The notes: generated by a model not told the origin, from the letters alone. DNA of 39,062 nucleotides from JBLHKS01 sp047620505 (GCA_047620505.1 JBLHKS010000050.1:1-39062), one strand, 5' to 3'; shown: positions 1-8,103, counted from the first letter of the stretch. Translations and numbers: made by a program.

Positions 1-186
1 CATATTCTGGTTCGGTTAGGTTCGATTTTCAACCTTCCAGAGATCTACACCCTTCGCCCACCTTAACCTCTGGCTCCGTTTGGACCAGCCACCTCACTCC
101 TGTCCTGCCCAAACAAGTAGTTGGATTTATTAAAAGTGTTCAAAAGGCAAATATCATTAAGAACCAACCCTGAACATCTCAAAAAG
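1..186. other. Intergenic, no gene seen
   Basis: This AT-richer stretch at the window edge holds no convincing reading frame, RNA or repeat. It is probably the upstream flank of the decayed gene that starts at 187. Confidence 0.4.
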
Positions 187-503
187 ATGGCCAATCGAAT
201 TCCAATTCCCGAAGATTCTCCCTAGAAACTCCTCGCCCTCGCCTCCGCGGTCATCGCGAAGCACGAAGAATCCGCTGAACCAGCTAAAGGTCGATGGTAA
301 GCCGTTCACCGATGTCGTCCCTTCCGTAGCAACTGCTCGGCAGGATCGCGACGACGCCAAAGCTACGGATCGGCTCGCCGAACATCCTTAGTCTCGTCCG
401 CTTGAGCCGGGATTTGCTCACCGCGTTGAATCCGGAGAACCGGAAGGCGCTGGGCGATTGGGGCTACACGGTGAACGGGTAGTTCTATGACCTGGTGATT
501 TGA
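187..503 (+). pseudogene. Decayed ORF encoding a roughly 105-codon conserved-type protein
   Basis: A protein-like reading can be followed through all three forward frames. It starts at ATG 187 (M-A-N-R-I-P-I-P-E-D) and hits an in-frame TAG at 223. It continues as a KLLALA...AVIAKHEE stretch to about 275, shifts frame and reads VDGKPFTDVVPSVATAR to about 385, shifts again and reads LNPENRKALGDWGYTVNG to a TAG at 480, then FYDLVI and TGA at 501-503. Two frameshifts and two nonsense codons mean that it cannot be expressed as one chain. The RKALGDWGYTVN tail resembles a family of small hypothetical proteins I recall from PVC bacteria; that is memory, not a search. It converges on the cysteine desulfurase gene, 7 bases from its stop. 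No function can be assigned. Confidence 0.55.
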
Positions 504-510
504 GACCTGG

Positions 511-1677
511 TTAACTGTGGAACGCGACCGGACCGCTTGATCGGTTCATCACGCTTCGGACGCGAGCAACGGCAGTGCTGATCGCTTCGACCGCTTCGTC
601 AACTTCGTTAGCGGAATTCAGGCGCGAAAACGAAAACCGAATGCTGCTTTTCGCCCTCGGCTCCGACATTCCCATGGCCGTCAGAACCGGCGATGGATTC
701 AGCGATCCGGTGCTGCAAGCCGAGCCGGGTGACGCGTAGATTTCGGCCTCATCGAGCAGGACCAGCAAGGCCTCAGCGTCGACTCCTGGAAAATAGAGAT
801 TGGCCGTGTTCGGCAGGCGCTGTTCGAGATCGCCGTTGATTTCGATCTCGGGCAATTTCGCTTGGAGCTTAGCTTCGAATTCATCGCGCCAGGCCAGCAG
901 CTGCTGGGCGTGATCGCAGCCGGTCGCGAGTTCTGCGGCTTTGCCGAGCCCCACGATTCCGGCGACGTTTTCAGTCCCCGAACGCCGATTCTCTTCCTGC
1001 CCACCTCCGAGCAAAAGCGATCGAAATCGAATGTGCCGACTAACGAAAAGTGCGCCGATTCCCTTCTGGGCATGGAGCTTGTGGCCGCTGAGCGAAAGCA
1101 GATGCGCGGGGACTTTTTTGACCGAAACCGGAACTTTGCCGATCGCCTGAACTGCGTCCGTGTGGAAGAGCGATCCGGCTTCGTTCGCCGCGGTAGCCGC
1201 TTCGAGCACCGGGCTGATCACCCCGGTCTCGTTGTTGGCCCAGATCACGCTCGCCAACGCCGTTTCGCCTGGTTTCAGCCCGGATTTGAACTCGTCCAGA
1301 TCCAGCAAGCCGCCGCCGTCGACGTTGGTCCGAACGATCTCGAATCCCTCGTTCTCAAATTCCGTGCACGGTTTTTTCGTCGCGCTGTGCTCGACTGTCG
1401 TGGTCACGATCCGGCGACGATCCGGAAAACATTGCCTCGCGGAATTCAGCGCCGTCGTGATCGATTCGGTGCCGCAGCTGGTGAAGACAATTTCGCTCGG
1501 CTCGGCCTCGATCAGCGCCGCGACCTGCTCACGAGCGGTATCGATCGCGCGTTTCGAGGACTTTCCAAATGAGTAAGCTGCTGACGGGTTTCCCCACGAT
1601 TCCGTCAAAAACGGCAGCATCGCATCCAGCACTTCGGGATGAATCTGCGTCGTCGCGTTGTTGTCGAGATAGATCAT
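511..1677 (-). CDS. Cysteine desulfurase (NifS/IscS family, PLP-dependent)
   Basis: 388 aa, the usual length for the class V aminotransferase fold. It converts cysteine to alanine and leaves persulfide sulfur for Fe-S clusters or other thio-cofactors. The N-terminus MIYLDNNATT, the SGHK motif with the PLP-binding Lys at about residue 200, and the RSGTEN motif are all present. The mobile catalytic Cys lies at about residue 321 in ASPGSACSTGS; this insert-loop form is typical of group I (NifS/IscS). It stands alone, divergent from the membrane protein at 1737 with about 59 bp between the starts, and is far from the iscA-hscB pair at 35.2-36.2 kb. I therefore leave open whether it is the housekeeping IscS. 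The iterated palindrome lies inside it at 895-906 and is read as QQLL. Confidence 0.93.
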   Translation of the reverse strand: MIYLDNNATTQIHPEVLDAMLPFLTESWGNPSAAYSFGKSSKRAIDTAREQVAALIEAEPSEIVFTSCGTESITTALNSARQCFPDRRRIVTTTVEHSATKKPCTEFENEGFEIVRTNVDGGGLLDLDEFKSGLKPGETALASVIWANNETGVISPVLEAATAANEAGSLFHTDAVQAIGKVPVSVKKVPAHLLSLSGHKLHAQKGIGALFVSRHIRFRSLLLGGGQEENRRSGTENVAGIVGLGKAAELATGCDHAQQLLAWRDEFEAKLQAKLPEIEINGDLEQRLPNTANLYFPGVDAEALLVLLDEAEIYASPGSACSTGSLNPSPVLTAMGMSEPRAKSSIRFSFSRLNSANEVDEAVEAISTAVARVRSVMNRSSGPVAFHS

Positions 1678-1736
1678 TTCTCCTTCGAATCTAAGGCCGC
1701 TTGCATCCGGCTCAAGCCACGATAAGTCTGGCGCTC

Positions 1737-2315
1737 ATGAAACTGACGCGGAGACGGAAGCGGCTCATTCTTGGCGTGAGCATCGCGCTTCTGGCACCGC
1801 TCGGGGTCTGGATCGGGCTCGTCGCGGCTGGCGTCGCCCCGAAGCCAGGCGAAGCGATGTTTCCGCCGTTCAACATGTCGGACCGTGTCTGGAAATTGCC
1901 GATCGAAGGTGAGCCAGGTGATCTCAAAATCGTCTATGACAAGGGCTCGTACACGCCGGAGGAGTTTTTCGATCTCGTTCGCGAACGTCAAGTCAGCGCC
2001 CGCGGCGTGGCCTGGCTTTTCAGCGTGCTGGACATCACCAGCTGGGTAAGCCTCGGCTGGGTCGCGTTCGGACTCCTCGGCCAGGGGATTTTCGCGGGTC
2101 GAATGGTCGTTCAGCTGATCGCGGCGGAGCGGGCGAAGAAATCCGTCGTCCCGCCGATCTTCTGGTGGATGAGCCTGGTTGGGTCGACCATGCTGATCAT
2201 TTATTTCATTTGGCGCGTCGAGGTCGTCGGCATTCTCGGCCAGGCAACCGGCTGGATCGTCTACATTCGAAATCTCTGGTTCATCTACGGCAGGCCGCGC
2301 GAATCGGCCGGATGA
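1737..2315 (+). CDS. Stand-alone lipid-A-disaccharide-synthase N-terminal-like (LAB_N) membrane protein
   Basis: 192 aa from ATG 1737; an upstream TTG at 1701 is less likely. After a basic N-terminus there is a membrane helix (about residues 10-30) and a roughly 60-residue polar segment. The C-terminal half matches the LAB_N pattern: FGLLGQGIFAGRMVVQLIAAE, a Lys/Ser linker, VPPIFWWMSLVGSTMLIIYF, then IVYIRNLWFIYG. In several bacteria this domain precedes LpxB or sits beside glycosyltransferases; here no LpxB domain follows. By family, a role in envelope lipid or glycolipid metabolism at the inner membrane is likely, but no substrate can be named. The hairpin at 2378-2402 lies downstream. Confidence 0.75.
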   Translation: MKLTRRRKRLILGVSIALLAPLGVWIGLVAAGVAPKPGEAMFPPFNMSDRVWKLPIEGEPGDLKIVYDKGSYTPEEFFDLVRERQVSARGVAWLFSVLDITSWVSLGWVAFGLLGQGIFAGRMVVQLIAAERAKKSVVPPIFWWMSLVGSTMLIIYFIWRVEVVGILGQATGWIVYIRNLWFIYGRPRESAG

Positions 2316-2320
2316 AAAGT

Positions 2321-2332
2321 CAGCAGCTGCTG
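2321..2332. repeat. Iterated palindrome CAGCAGCTGCTG, intergenic copy
   Basis: Exact 12-bp palindrome starting 6 bp after the stop codon of the LAB_N-like gene, flanked T...G. It lies outside any coding sequence, so amino-acid constraint cannot explain it. Confidence 0.9.
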
Positions 2333-2377
2333 GAAGCCTCGAATACCACGTGACGACCTGAAAATTCTAGATATCTT

Positions 2378-2402
2378 GGAGATCTTGATTCTCAAGATCT
2401 CC
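2378..2402 (+). terminator. Perfect 11-bp stem hairpin, probable terminator
   Basis: GGAGATCTTGA (2378-2388), loop TTC, TCAAGATCTCC (2392-2402), followed by TTTAG. The stem is perfect and sits between the LAB_N-like gene and the hybrid kinase. The U-tract is short, so it could also be a processing or regulatory hairpin in the kinase leader, 32 bp before its ATG. Confidence 0.55.
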
Positions 2403-2434
2403 TTTAGTATGGAAATTCTTAAAATGCTGGCTGG

Positions 2435-4690
2435 ATGAACGGGCGCATCCTCATCGTCGAAGACGACGCGCGTGCTGGTCGGGATTTCCAAACCCAGCTC
2501 GCTCGTCTCGGCTACAGTGTGCCGGCAGTCGCGTCGACCGGCCAGGAAGCCGTTTCGCTCGTCGCGGATCTCTCGCCGGATCTGGTTGTGATGAACGTCC
2601 GGCTCGCAGGTCAGCTCGATGGGATCCAGACCGCCAGTTTGATGCAGCAGGTCGCGGCCACGCCGGTGATTTTTCTCTGCGAACCGGCTGAGGACCTTTC
2701 GTTGAACCGAACGCGCGCGACTTATCCTTATGGGTATCTCGTCAAGCCGGTTAGCGAAGACGATTTGAAGTTTGGCGTCGAGAGCGCGCTCCAGCGCTCG
2801 GCTGGGTCACAGGGCGGAAAGCGGTCGACGGAAACGGTCCTGCAGGCGCTGCACGGATTGACTCAGGGCGTGATCGCGGCTGATCTCGCTGGAAATGTGG
2901 CTTACCTGAATCGGGTCGCCGAGGAGCTAACCGGCTGGACCGCGTCTGATGCGCTTGGTCAGCCGATAGCCGACGTTTTCCGGATCTCCGGCCACTCGCT
3001 TGAGCCAGGCGACAACCGCCAGGCGACTCTTCGGCGCAAGACCGGCGAGCGCATCGCGATCATCGACGACACCGGTCCGCTTGAGTCGAGCGACGGCAGC
3101 CTGACCGGCATGATGACCGTTTTTCGCCGAGCCGAGGACGCGGCTCCCGCGCCAGCAGCTGCTGAGTCGAAAATCCCAGGTGGCGAGGTCGATGAGCAAC
3201 TCGCCAGCATCGCTCGAAGCATCGCAGATCCGCTGCTTACTTTTGACGCCAGTTGGCAGATCACGTTTCTGAATTCCCAGGCAGCCGAATACTATGAGAT
3301 GCCTCGCGAAGAGATCATCGGCCGCAATTTCTGGCAGGATTTTTCGCCTGACGAGCGTGTTCGCTACGAACCCGAGCTGCAGCGCGCTCTAGACAGTGGC
3401 CGGCCTCACAGCTTCGATTTTCACAGCGCTGGGCACGGAATCTGGTTTCACGTTTCGGCCTATCCGTTTGCGACTGGCCTGCTCGTGATCCTGCGAGACG
3501 TCTCGCGTCAGAAGCAGCTCGAAACGGAACGCGGTCGCGTCGAGCAGCTTGAAGGCCTCAGTTTGCTAGCCCGTGGGTTCGCGCACGATTTCAATAATTT
3601 GCTAACAGTTTTGATGGGCTCGCTCTCGATCGCGCGCGATCGCAAAGTCGATGATCCGGAACTGAAAACGGAGTTAGGAACGGCGATCGACGCGAGTCTG
3701 AAAGCGCAAGGTCTGGTCCAGCAGCTCATGACTTTTGCTCAGGGCGGCGCACCGATCAAAGAGCGCGTCCGGCTCCAGCAGCTGCTGACGCGGATCATCG
3801 ACGATCGACGAAAGGAACTCAGCGAAAACGTCCAGATCCAGATTGTTCTAAACCAAAACGAGGCTGAGACCGAGGTGCTCGCGGATCCAAAACAGCTCCG
3901 GCGGCTGATCGAGAATCTTCTCTTGAACGCGGAGCAGGCGATCGGCGACAATGGCGTGGTTTTCGTTCGTCTGCGCCGCGAGCCCGCGTCGAAGGAAAGC
4001 GTGAACGAGATGTTGGTGGTCGAGGTGATCGACTCCGGGGCGGGAATGGATTCGGCGACGATGAACAAGGCGTTCGAGCCGTTTTTCACGACGCGCCGAC
4101 AATTCAACGCGACCGGGCTCGGCCTAACGGTTTGCGAGAGCATCGCGCGGGCTCACGATGGCTGGGTCCAGCTTCAATCGAAGCTAAGCAAAGGCGCGAT
4201 CGCCAGCGTTTACCTGCCGGTGCACAAAGCCGGTAGCGAAGCCGTGCTTCTGCAGACGCCGCTTTCGCAGAACGGCCATGGGCATCCTGACAATGCCAAA
4301 AATGGCGCTGCGCGGATCCTCGTTCTTGAGGACGAAAAGATGATCAGGCGGCTCATCACGGCCACGCTCGAAAGCGCGGGCTTCAAAGTTCACGAGACCT
4401 GCGAAGGCCAGGAAACGATCGATGTTTACCGAGAAGCTCAGACTGGCGAGCATCCGTTCGACCTGTTGATCATGGACCTTTCGATCGAGGGCGGGATGGG
4501 CGGAGTGGAGTCGATTGGGCGAATCAAAGAGCTGGATCCGAACGTTCGCGCGATCGTTTCGAGCGGCTACTGCGATGACCCCGCGATGGCGAATCCGGCG
4601 GCTTACGGCTTCAGCGCTGTGCTCCCGAAACCGTACCAGCCGCAAGAGTTGGTGGCGATGGTTCGCCAGATGACGACGGCGGTTTCGTAA
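2435..4690 (+). CDS. Hybrid sensor histidine kinase, REC-PAS-PAS-HK-REC, with a degenerate first receiver
   Basis: 751 aa with no membrane segment, so cytosolic. Order: receiver 1 (about 1-118), PAS (about 130-230), PAS (about 250-360), dimerisation H-box ARGFAHDFNNLL with phospho-His about 384, HATPase_c (N box LLLNAEQAI, G boxes DSGAGMD and ATGLGLTV), and receiver 2 (about 625-748) with acceptor Asp about 681 in LLIMDLS and Lys in LPKPYQ. Receiver 1 keeps the acidic VEDD and Lys104 (YLVKP), but its acceptor position reads VVMNVRL: Asn54 (codon AAC 2594-2596) replaces Asp, and Cys82 replaces the usual Thr/Ser. Receiver 1 is thus predicted to be unphosphorylatable, while the kinase core and receiver 2 look intact. 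No DNA-binding partner is adjacent. Copies of the iterated palindrome lie at 3153 and 3776. Confidence 0.93.
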   Translation: MNGRILIVEDDARAGRDFQTQLARLGYSVPAVASTGQEAVSLVADLSPDLVVMNVRLAGQLDGIQTASLMQQVAATPVIFLCEPAEDLSLNRTRATYPYGYLVKPVSEDDLKFGVESALQRSAGSQGGKRSTETVLQALHGLTQGVIAADLAGNVAYLNRVAEELTGWTASDALGQPIADVFRISGHSLEPGDNRQATLRRKTGERIAIIDDTGPLESSDGSLTGMMTVFRRAEDAAPAPAAAESKIPGGEVDEQLASIARSIADPLLTFDASWQITFLNSQAAEYYEMPREEIIGRNFWQDFSPDERVRYEPELQRALDSGRPHSFDFHSAGHGIWFHVSAYPFATGLLVILRDVSRQKQLETERGRVEQLEGLSLLARGFAHDFNNLLTVLMGSLSIARDRKVDDPELKTELGTAIDASLKAQGLVQQLMTFAQGGAPIKERVRLQQLLTRIIDDRRKELSENVQIQIVLNQNEAETEVLADPKQLRRLIENLLLNAEQAIGDNGVVFVRLRREPASKESVNEMLVVEVIDSGAGMDSATMNKAFEPFFTTRRQFNATGLGLTVCESIARAHDGWVQLQSKLSKGAIASVYLPVHKAGSEAVLLQTPLSQNGHGHPDNAKNGAARILVLEDEKMIRRLITATLESAGFKVHETCEGQETIDVYREAQTGEHPFDLLIMDLSIEGGMGGVESIGRIKELDPNVRAIVSSGYCDDPAMANPAAYGFSAVLPKPYQPQELVAMVRQMTTAVS

Positions 4691-4716
4691 GCGGAATCCA
4701 AGGACAGAATCAAATA

Positions 4717-4746
4717 TTGAAGAATTGTGTTGATTGTGTATATATT
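4717..4746 (+). promoter_or_regulatory. Candidate sigma70-type promoter for the 4807-8035 operon
   Basis: TTGAAG (4717-4722), an 18-bp spacer and TATATT (4741-4746). The stretch is markedly AT-rich compared with its surroundings. The -10 lies inside the inverted repeat at 4736-4758, which suits repression by steric block. A direct repeat ATTGTGT (4724-4730 and 4733-4739) sits in the spacer. Confidence 0.5.
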
Positions 4747-4758
4747 TAATATATACAC
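4736..4758. promoter_or_regulatory. YtrA-type operator: GTGTA-13 bp-TACAC
   Basis: A perfect 11-bp inverted repeat with a 1-bp centre. Its outer half-sites GTGTA (4736-4740) and TACAC (4754-4758) are exactly 13 bp apart, and T follows at 4759. From memory, the Bacillus subtilis YtrA operator is AGTGTA-13 bp-TACACT, and the YtrA-subfamily GntR consensus is GT..TA....TA..AC. A YtrA-like regulator is encoded 660 bp downstream in the same operon. Autoregulation is inferred. Confidence 0.7.
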
Positions 4759-4806
4759 TATGCATGTCGATCATGAGATCGGCCAAAATCCCAAACAAAA
4801 ATCCTA

Positions 4807-5391
4807 ATGATGAAATCGAAAACAAACTCGAATCGAAATTCCAAACCCCGTTTCGCCCGAACTTTCCAGCGAGCTGGATTGATGATCGCTGCAGTCGCGA
4901 TCAGCCTCGGCCTGGCGACTCAGAGCAGAGCTCAAGATCAATCGACTCCGAATCCGGAACTCGTCACGGCAGTCAAGCAGCTGCTGGCGACGCTGGAGGT
5001 TCAAAAAACGCTCGAACCCGCTCTGGCGGGAATCAAAAAGATGCAGGCGGCGATGCTCGATCAGCAGAACCTGTCTGAGGAAGAAAAGAAGGCCGCTGCC
5101 GAAATCATGGCCGTCTCGATGGAGGAGGTCGAGAAGGTGTTAGCGTGGGAGAGCATGGAGGCGATGATGATTCGGATTTATTCCGCAGTTTTCACTGCCG
5201 AAGAGATCAAAGAATTGATCACACTTTTCGAGTCGCCCACTGGTCAGGCCTACATTAAGAAACAGCCGGAACTTCAGGTCGCGACGATGCAGGAAATGCA
5301 GAAAATGATGGTGAGCCTGATGCCGCAGATTCAGGAAAAAACCAAAGCGGCCGTGGAACGGGCGAAAGCGGGAAAGGCGTCGAAAAACTGA
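4807..5391 (+). CDS. Secreted/periplasmic DUF2059-domain protein
   Basis: 194 aa. A basic N-terminus, a hydrophobic core (about 23-40) and a cleavage-like SRA-QDQS give a Sec signal peptide. The mature part is helical and charged, with the DUF2059 signature in its second half: IYSAVFTAEEIKELITLFES, then TGQAYIKKQPE and a Met/Gln-rich helix, ending in a Lys/Ala tail. The molecular function of DUF2059 is unknown. Two adjacent ATGs (4807, 4810) are possible starts and neither has a Shine-Dalgarno. It is the first gene behind the YtrA-type operator and 31 bp before the regulator, so it is probably induced with the ABC transporter. A palindrome core lies at 4976. Confidence 0.8.
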   Translation: MMKSKTNSNRNSKPRFARTFQRAGLMIAAVAISLGLATQSRAQDQSTPNPELVTAVKQLLATLEVQKTLEPALAGIKKMQAAMLDQQNLSEEEKKAAAEIMAVSMEEVEKVLAWESMEAMMIRIYSAVFTAEEIKELITLFESPTGQAYIKKQPELQVATMQEMQKMMVSLMPQIQEKTKAAVERAKAGKASKN

Positions 5392-5422
5392 CCCGCCCGC
5401 CCTTCGGAGTCGCCCCTCTTTC

Positions 5423-5836
5423 ATGCCAGAAAACTCGACAGCCCTGCTCATTGGTCCCATTTCGCCTGCGGCGTCGGGACCGCTCTACCAGCAGATTGTC
5501 GATGGATTCACGAGGGCGATCAGTGAGGGTAGGCTCGATCCCGGAACGGCGCTCCCGTCGTTCCGGGCGCTGGCTGAGCAGCTGATGGTCAGCCTGATCA
5601 CCGTCAAGCGAGCTTACGAAGAACTGGAGCGCGATGGGATCATTTTCCGCCGCCAGGGACTGGGCACTTTTGTGGCTGAGCAAGGGGCCGCTGCGAGTCG
5701 CGATTCGAAATTGAAAGACGCGCGTGAGCAGTTCCGCAAAGCTGCTCGAAACGCAGCCGAAGCTGGCTTGAGCCCAGCGCAAATCCGCAAGCTCGCCAAC
5801 GAGGCAATCCAAGAGGAAACCGACTCAAAATCATGA
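5423..5836 (+). CDS. GntR-family transcriptional repressor, YtrA subfamily
   Basis: 137 aa. The N-terminal winged helix-turn-helix (about residues 18-85) shows GPLYQQIVDGFTRAI, LPSFRALAEQLMVS, ITVKRAYEELERDG and the wing RRQGLGTFV. Instead of a large effector domain there is only a short helical tail of about 50 residues. That is the YtrA-subfamily architecture, usually encoded next to an ABC transporter. It overlaps the next ATG by 4 bp (ATGA), so translation is coupled to the ATPase. In B. subtilis the family member responds to cell-wall-active antibiotics; a similar envelope-stress role is inference here. The matching operator is at 4736-4758. Confidence 0.9.
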   Translation: MPENSTALLIGPISPAASGPLYQQIVDGFTRAISEGRLDPGTALPSFRALAEQLMVSLITVKRAYEELERDGIIFRRQGLGTFVAEQGAAASRDSKLKDAREQFRKAARNAAEAGLSPAQIRKLANEAIQEETDSKS

Positions 5837-6702
5837 ACGCAATCGAGATTCGCGGTTTGAAAAAACACTACCCGGACTTTGACCTCGGGCCGCTCGATCT
5901 AACCGTTCCGCAGGGCTCGATTTACGGGTTCGTCGGGCCGAACGCGGCTGGAAAAACCACGACGATCGACCTGATGTTCGGCATGGGCCGGGCGGACGCG
6001 GGCTCGATCCAGATCTGTGGGCTCGATCAATCGACGGACGAGGTCGCCATCAAAAGACGCGCGGCTTACGTCGGCCCGGAACTGGAATACACGAGCTGGG
6101 GAAATGTCGGGGCGGCGATTCGGTTTGTGCGAGGGTTCTACCCGGATAGCTGGGATGGAAAATACTGCCAGGAGCTTCTCGGCCATTTCAACTTGGATGC
6201 GGAGCAGAAAATCGCGACGCTCTCATTCGGTTCGCGGACGCGCCTGGCGATTCTGTTAGCGCTCTCGCGACGGCCGGATGTGCTGGTGCTCGACGAACCG
6301 ACGACGGGACTCGACGCGATTGCGAAGCAGGAACTTTTCCAGCAGCTGCTGGCGCTGGTTCAGGATTCGGAGCACACGATTCTGATTTCCTCGCACAACC
6401 TGGCCGATGTCGAGCGCTTCGCGGATCAGCTGGGAATCATCAACGACGGCGTGATGCTTCACGAAGGTCCGACGAGCGAAATCGTCGAGCGCTACTGCCT
6501 GGTCGACTTCACGCTGATCAACGGCGGAGACTTCGCGCCTCCTGCGGGCCTGACATTGATCAAACGCGATGGCGACCGAATCCGCGTCCTGGCGGATCAA
6601 CAATCGAACGGGATCGAGACGCTGAGATCGATCGGCGTCGACGGCCTGCACGAATCTCCGGTGACGCTCGAGGACCTTTTCGTTTCCCTGCTCAAAAAGT
6701 AA
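5833..6702 (+). CDS. ABC transporter ATP-binding protein (YtrB-like)
   Basis: 289 aa, one nucleotide-binding domain. Walker A GPNAAGKTTT (about residues 36-45), a degenerate signature LSFGSRTRLAI in place of LSGGQ, Walker B VLVLDEPTTGLD, and the H-loop ISSHNLADVE are visible. A C-terminal tail of about 80 residues follows. It starts within the regulator's stop codon and ends 1 bp before the permease ATG, so the three form one transcript. The partner is the membrane protein at 6704. It is most likely an exporter or envelope-stress ABC system; the substrate is unknown. The iterated palindrome at 6340-6351 is read as QQLL. Confidence 0.92.
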   Translation: MNAIEIRGLKKHYPDFDLGPLDLTVPQGSIYGFVGPNAAGKTTTIDLMFGMGRADAGSIQICGLDQSTDEVAIKRRAAYVGPELEYTSWGNVGAAIRFVRGFYPDSWDGKYCQELLGHFNLDAEQKIATLSFGSRTRLAILLALSRRPDVLVLDEPTTGLDAIAKQELFQQLLALVQDSEHTILISSHNLADVERFADQLGIINDGVMLHEGPTSEIVERYCLVDFTLINGGDFAPPAGLTLIKRDGDRIRVLADQQSNGIETLRSIGVDGLHESPVTLEDLFVSLLKK

Positions 6703-6703
6703 G

Positions 6704-8035
6704 ATGAAACGAATCGCTCTCGACTACCTCTGGCGCTGGAAATGGGCCTTTCTGATCGGAGTGGTTACCCATTTCGTGGCGATGATAGTGGGATGCCAAC
6801 CGGGTTTCCAGGCGGTTCCGATCGGCGTGATCGCCGGGAGCGCGATGCTCTTGTTGTTCGAGCTTAATCGCGGCGGAGGCGCAAGAACGCTGCTTTCTTT
6901 GCCGGTTACCTCGAAGCAACTCGCGCGCGTTTGGCGATTCACAACTTTTGAGTTTCCCACGAGCCTGTTTCTCGTAGTGCTAGGGCTGAGCATGCTCGTT
7001 TCATGGCTAATCAAGCCGACGCATCTGCACAGCTTTGACCGGTTTTTCATCATCGCGGTTTTTCAGACAGGCATGATCGGAACCATATTTTTCGGGTTCA
7101 CGGGCATGCCGACAGGCCCGGCTGATCATCGGCGGTTCCGCGACAAGGCGCGTGCCGGACTCTACGGTCTGCTCTGGGGATTTTCGATTCCAGGCACGAT
7201 TTTCGCCGCTAAGCACCTGCCTGAGAGCCTGGCCGATCTGGAATTCGGACATATTTTTGTCGCCGGCTGTCTAACTCTGATGAGCGCCATCGGCTGGTTT
7301 CGGGCTGAAGCTCTGGTGATCAAACGCGCTCAGCAGCTGAACCGTTCGGAGAAGGAAAAAGCCAGTGGGTCGACCCCGAGTCCGCCTCAGCCCGGTTTCG
7401 GCGGTCTACCCTATCTTTGCCTCTTTTTTGGTCGCCGGACGTGTCTGCTCGGCATTGCGATGGTCTTGTTCAACTGGTTCGGAATGCAGTTTCTTATGAG
7501 CCGAACGAGTTCCGGTCTGGACACCGGTTTCACTGCGTCTCAAGTCAACTTCGTCGCCCCGGTCATGGCTCTGGTCACGGCGATCATCATGTTTACCCAG
7601 CTCCGTTCGCTCCGGATTCTCCCGCTGAGCAAATCGCGAATCACGTCCATGCTCGTCGTCTGGCCGATGACGCTCGCCATCGTTTTTTCGCTCATGATTG
7701 TCGGCCTTCACTACTTGTTTTTCGGCGGCCCGGTGCTCTGGATTCAGTTCACCGGTTCGGTGATCGCCACTTCCGCGATTCTTCTGATCGTGCCGTCTCT
7801 GCTCTGGTTTGGCTTTTCGAAAAAGGCGTTCTTAATTATGATCTTAGTTCTGCCCGCGATTCAGCTTCTCGGACCTCTTCTCAAGAACGAAAGTGGCGAT
7901 TTTGCGAACTTCGCTCTCTGGATCCCTCCATTGCTCGTCGCGATTTCGTTCGCCGTGAGTTATCGCCTTCTGGATTCAAGCCGAGCTTGGAGGCCGAACG
8001 CATTTCGATTAATGAATCTTCGTCGGCACGCCTGA
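6704..8035 (+). CDS. ABC transporter permease, polytopic membrane protein
   Basis: 443 aa with about 10-12 hydrophobic segments spread over its length, for example residues 14-33, 40-52, 84-105 and 112-130, plus a block from about 245 to the C-terminus. A charged cytoplasmic loop (about 210-240) separates the halves. It has no residue motif I recognise beyond ABC-2-like membrane topology. The assignment rests on its position directly after the ATPase (1-bp gap). The stop codon TGA (8033-8035) overlaps the iterated palindrome at 8035-8044. Confidence 0.75.
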   Translation: MKRIALDYLWRWKWAFLIGVVTHFVAMIVGCQPGFQAVPIGVIAGSAMLLLFELNRGGGARTLLSLPVTSKQLARVWRFTTFEFPTSLFLVVLGLSMLVSWLIKPTHLHSFDRFFIIAVFQTGMIGTIFFGFTGMPTGPADHRRFRDKARAGLYGLLWGFSIPGTIFAAKHLPESLADLEFGHIFVAGCLTLMSAIGWFRAEALVIKRAQQLNRSEKEKASGSTPSPPQPGFGGLPYLCLFFGRRTCLLGIAMVLFNWFGMQFLMSRTSSGLDTGFTASQVNFVAPVMALVTAIIMFTQLRSLRILPLSKSRITSMLVVWPMTLAIVFSLMIVGLHYLFFGGPVLWIQFTGSVIATSAILLIVPSLLWFGFSKKAFLIMILVLPAIQLLGPLLKNESGDFANFALWIPPLLVAISFAVSYRLLDSSRAWRPNAFRLMNLRRHA

Positions 8036-8044
8036 GCAGCTGCT
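8035..8044. repeat. Iterated palindrome core AGCAGCTGCT overlapping a stop codon
   Basis: The last base of the permease stop TGA is the first base of the 10-bp core. The outer bases (G...A) depart from the 12-bp form. Confidence 0.8.
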
Positions 8045-8103
8045 ACTAAGCGGTCTCGAATCCGCTTGTCTCAAATGAGCGATTTTGGTAAGTCAAAGCA
8101 GCT

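Noticed and set aside
157..360. 67-codon minus-strand frame at the window start
   Set aside because: It opposes a stretch that reads as a decayed protein on the plus strand and has no family character.
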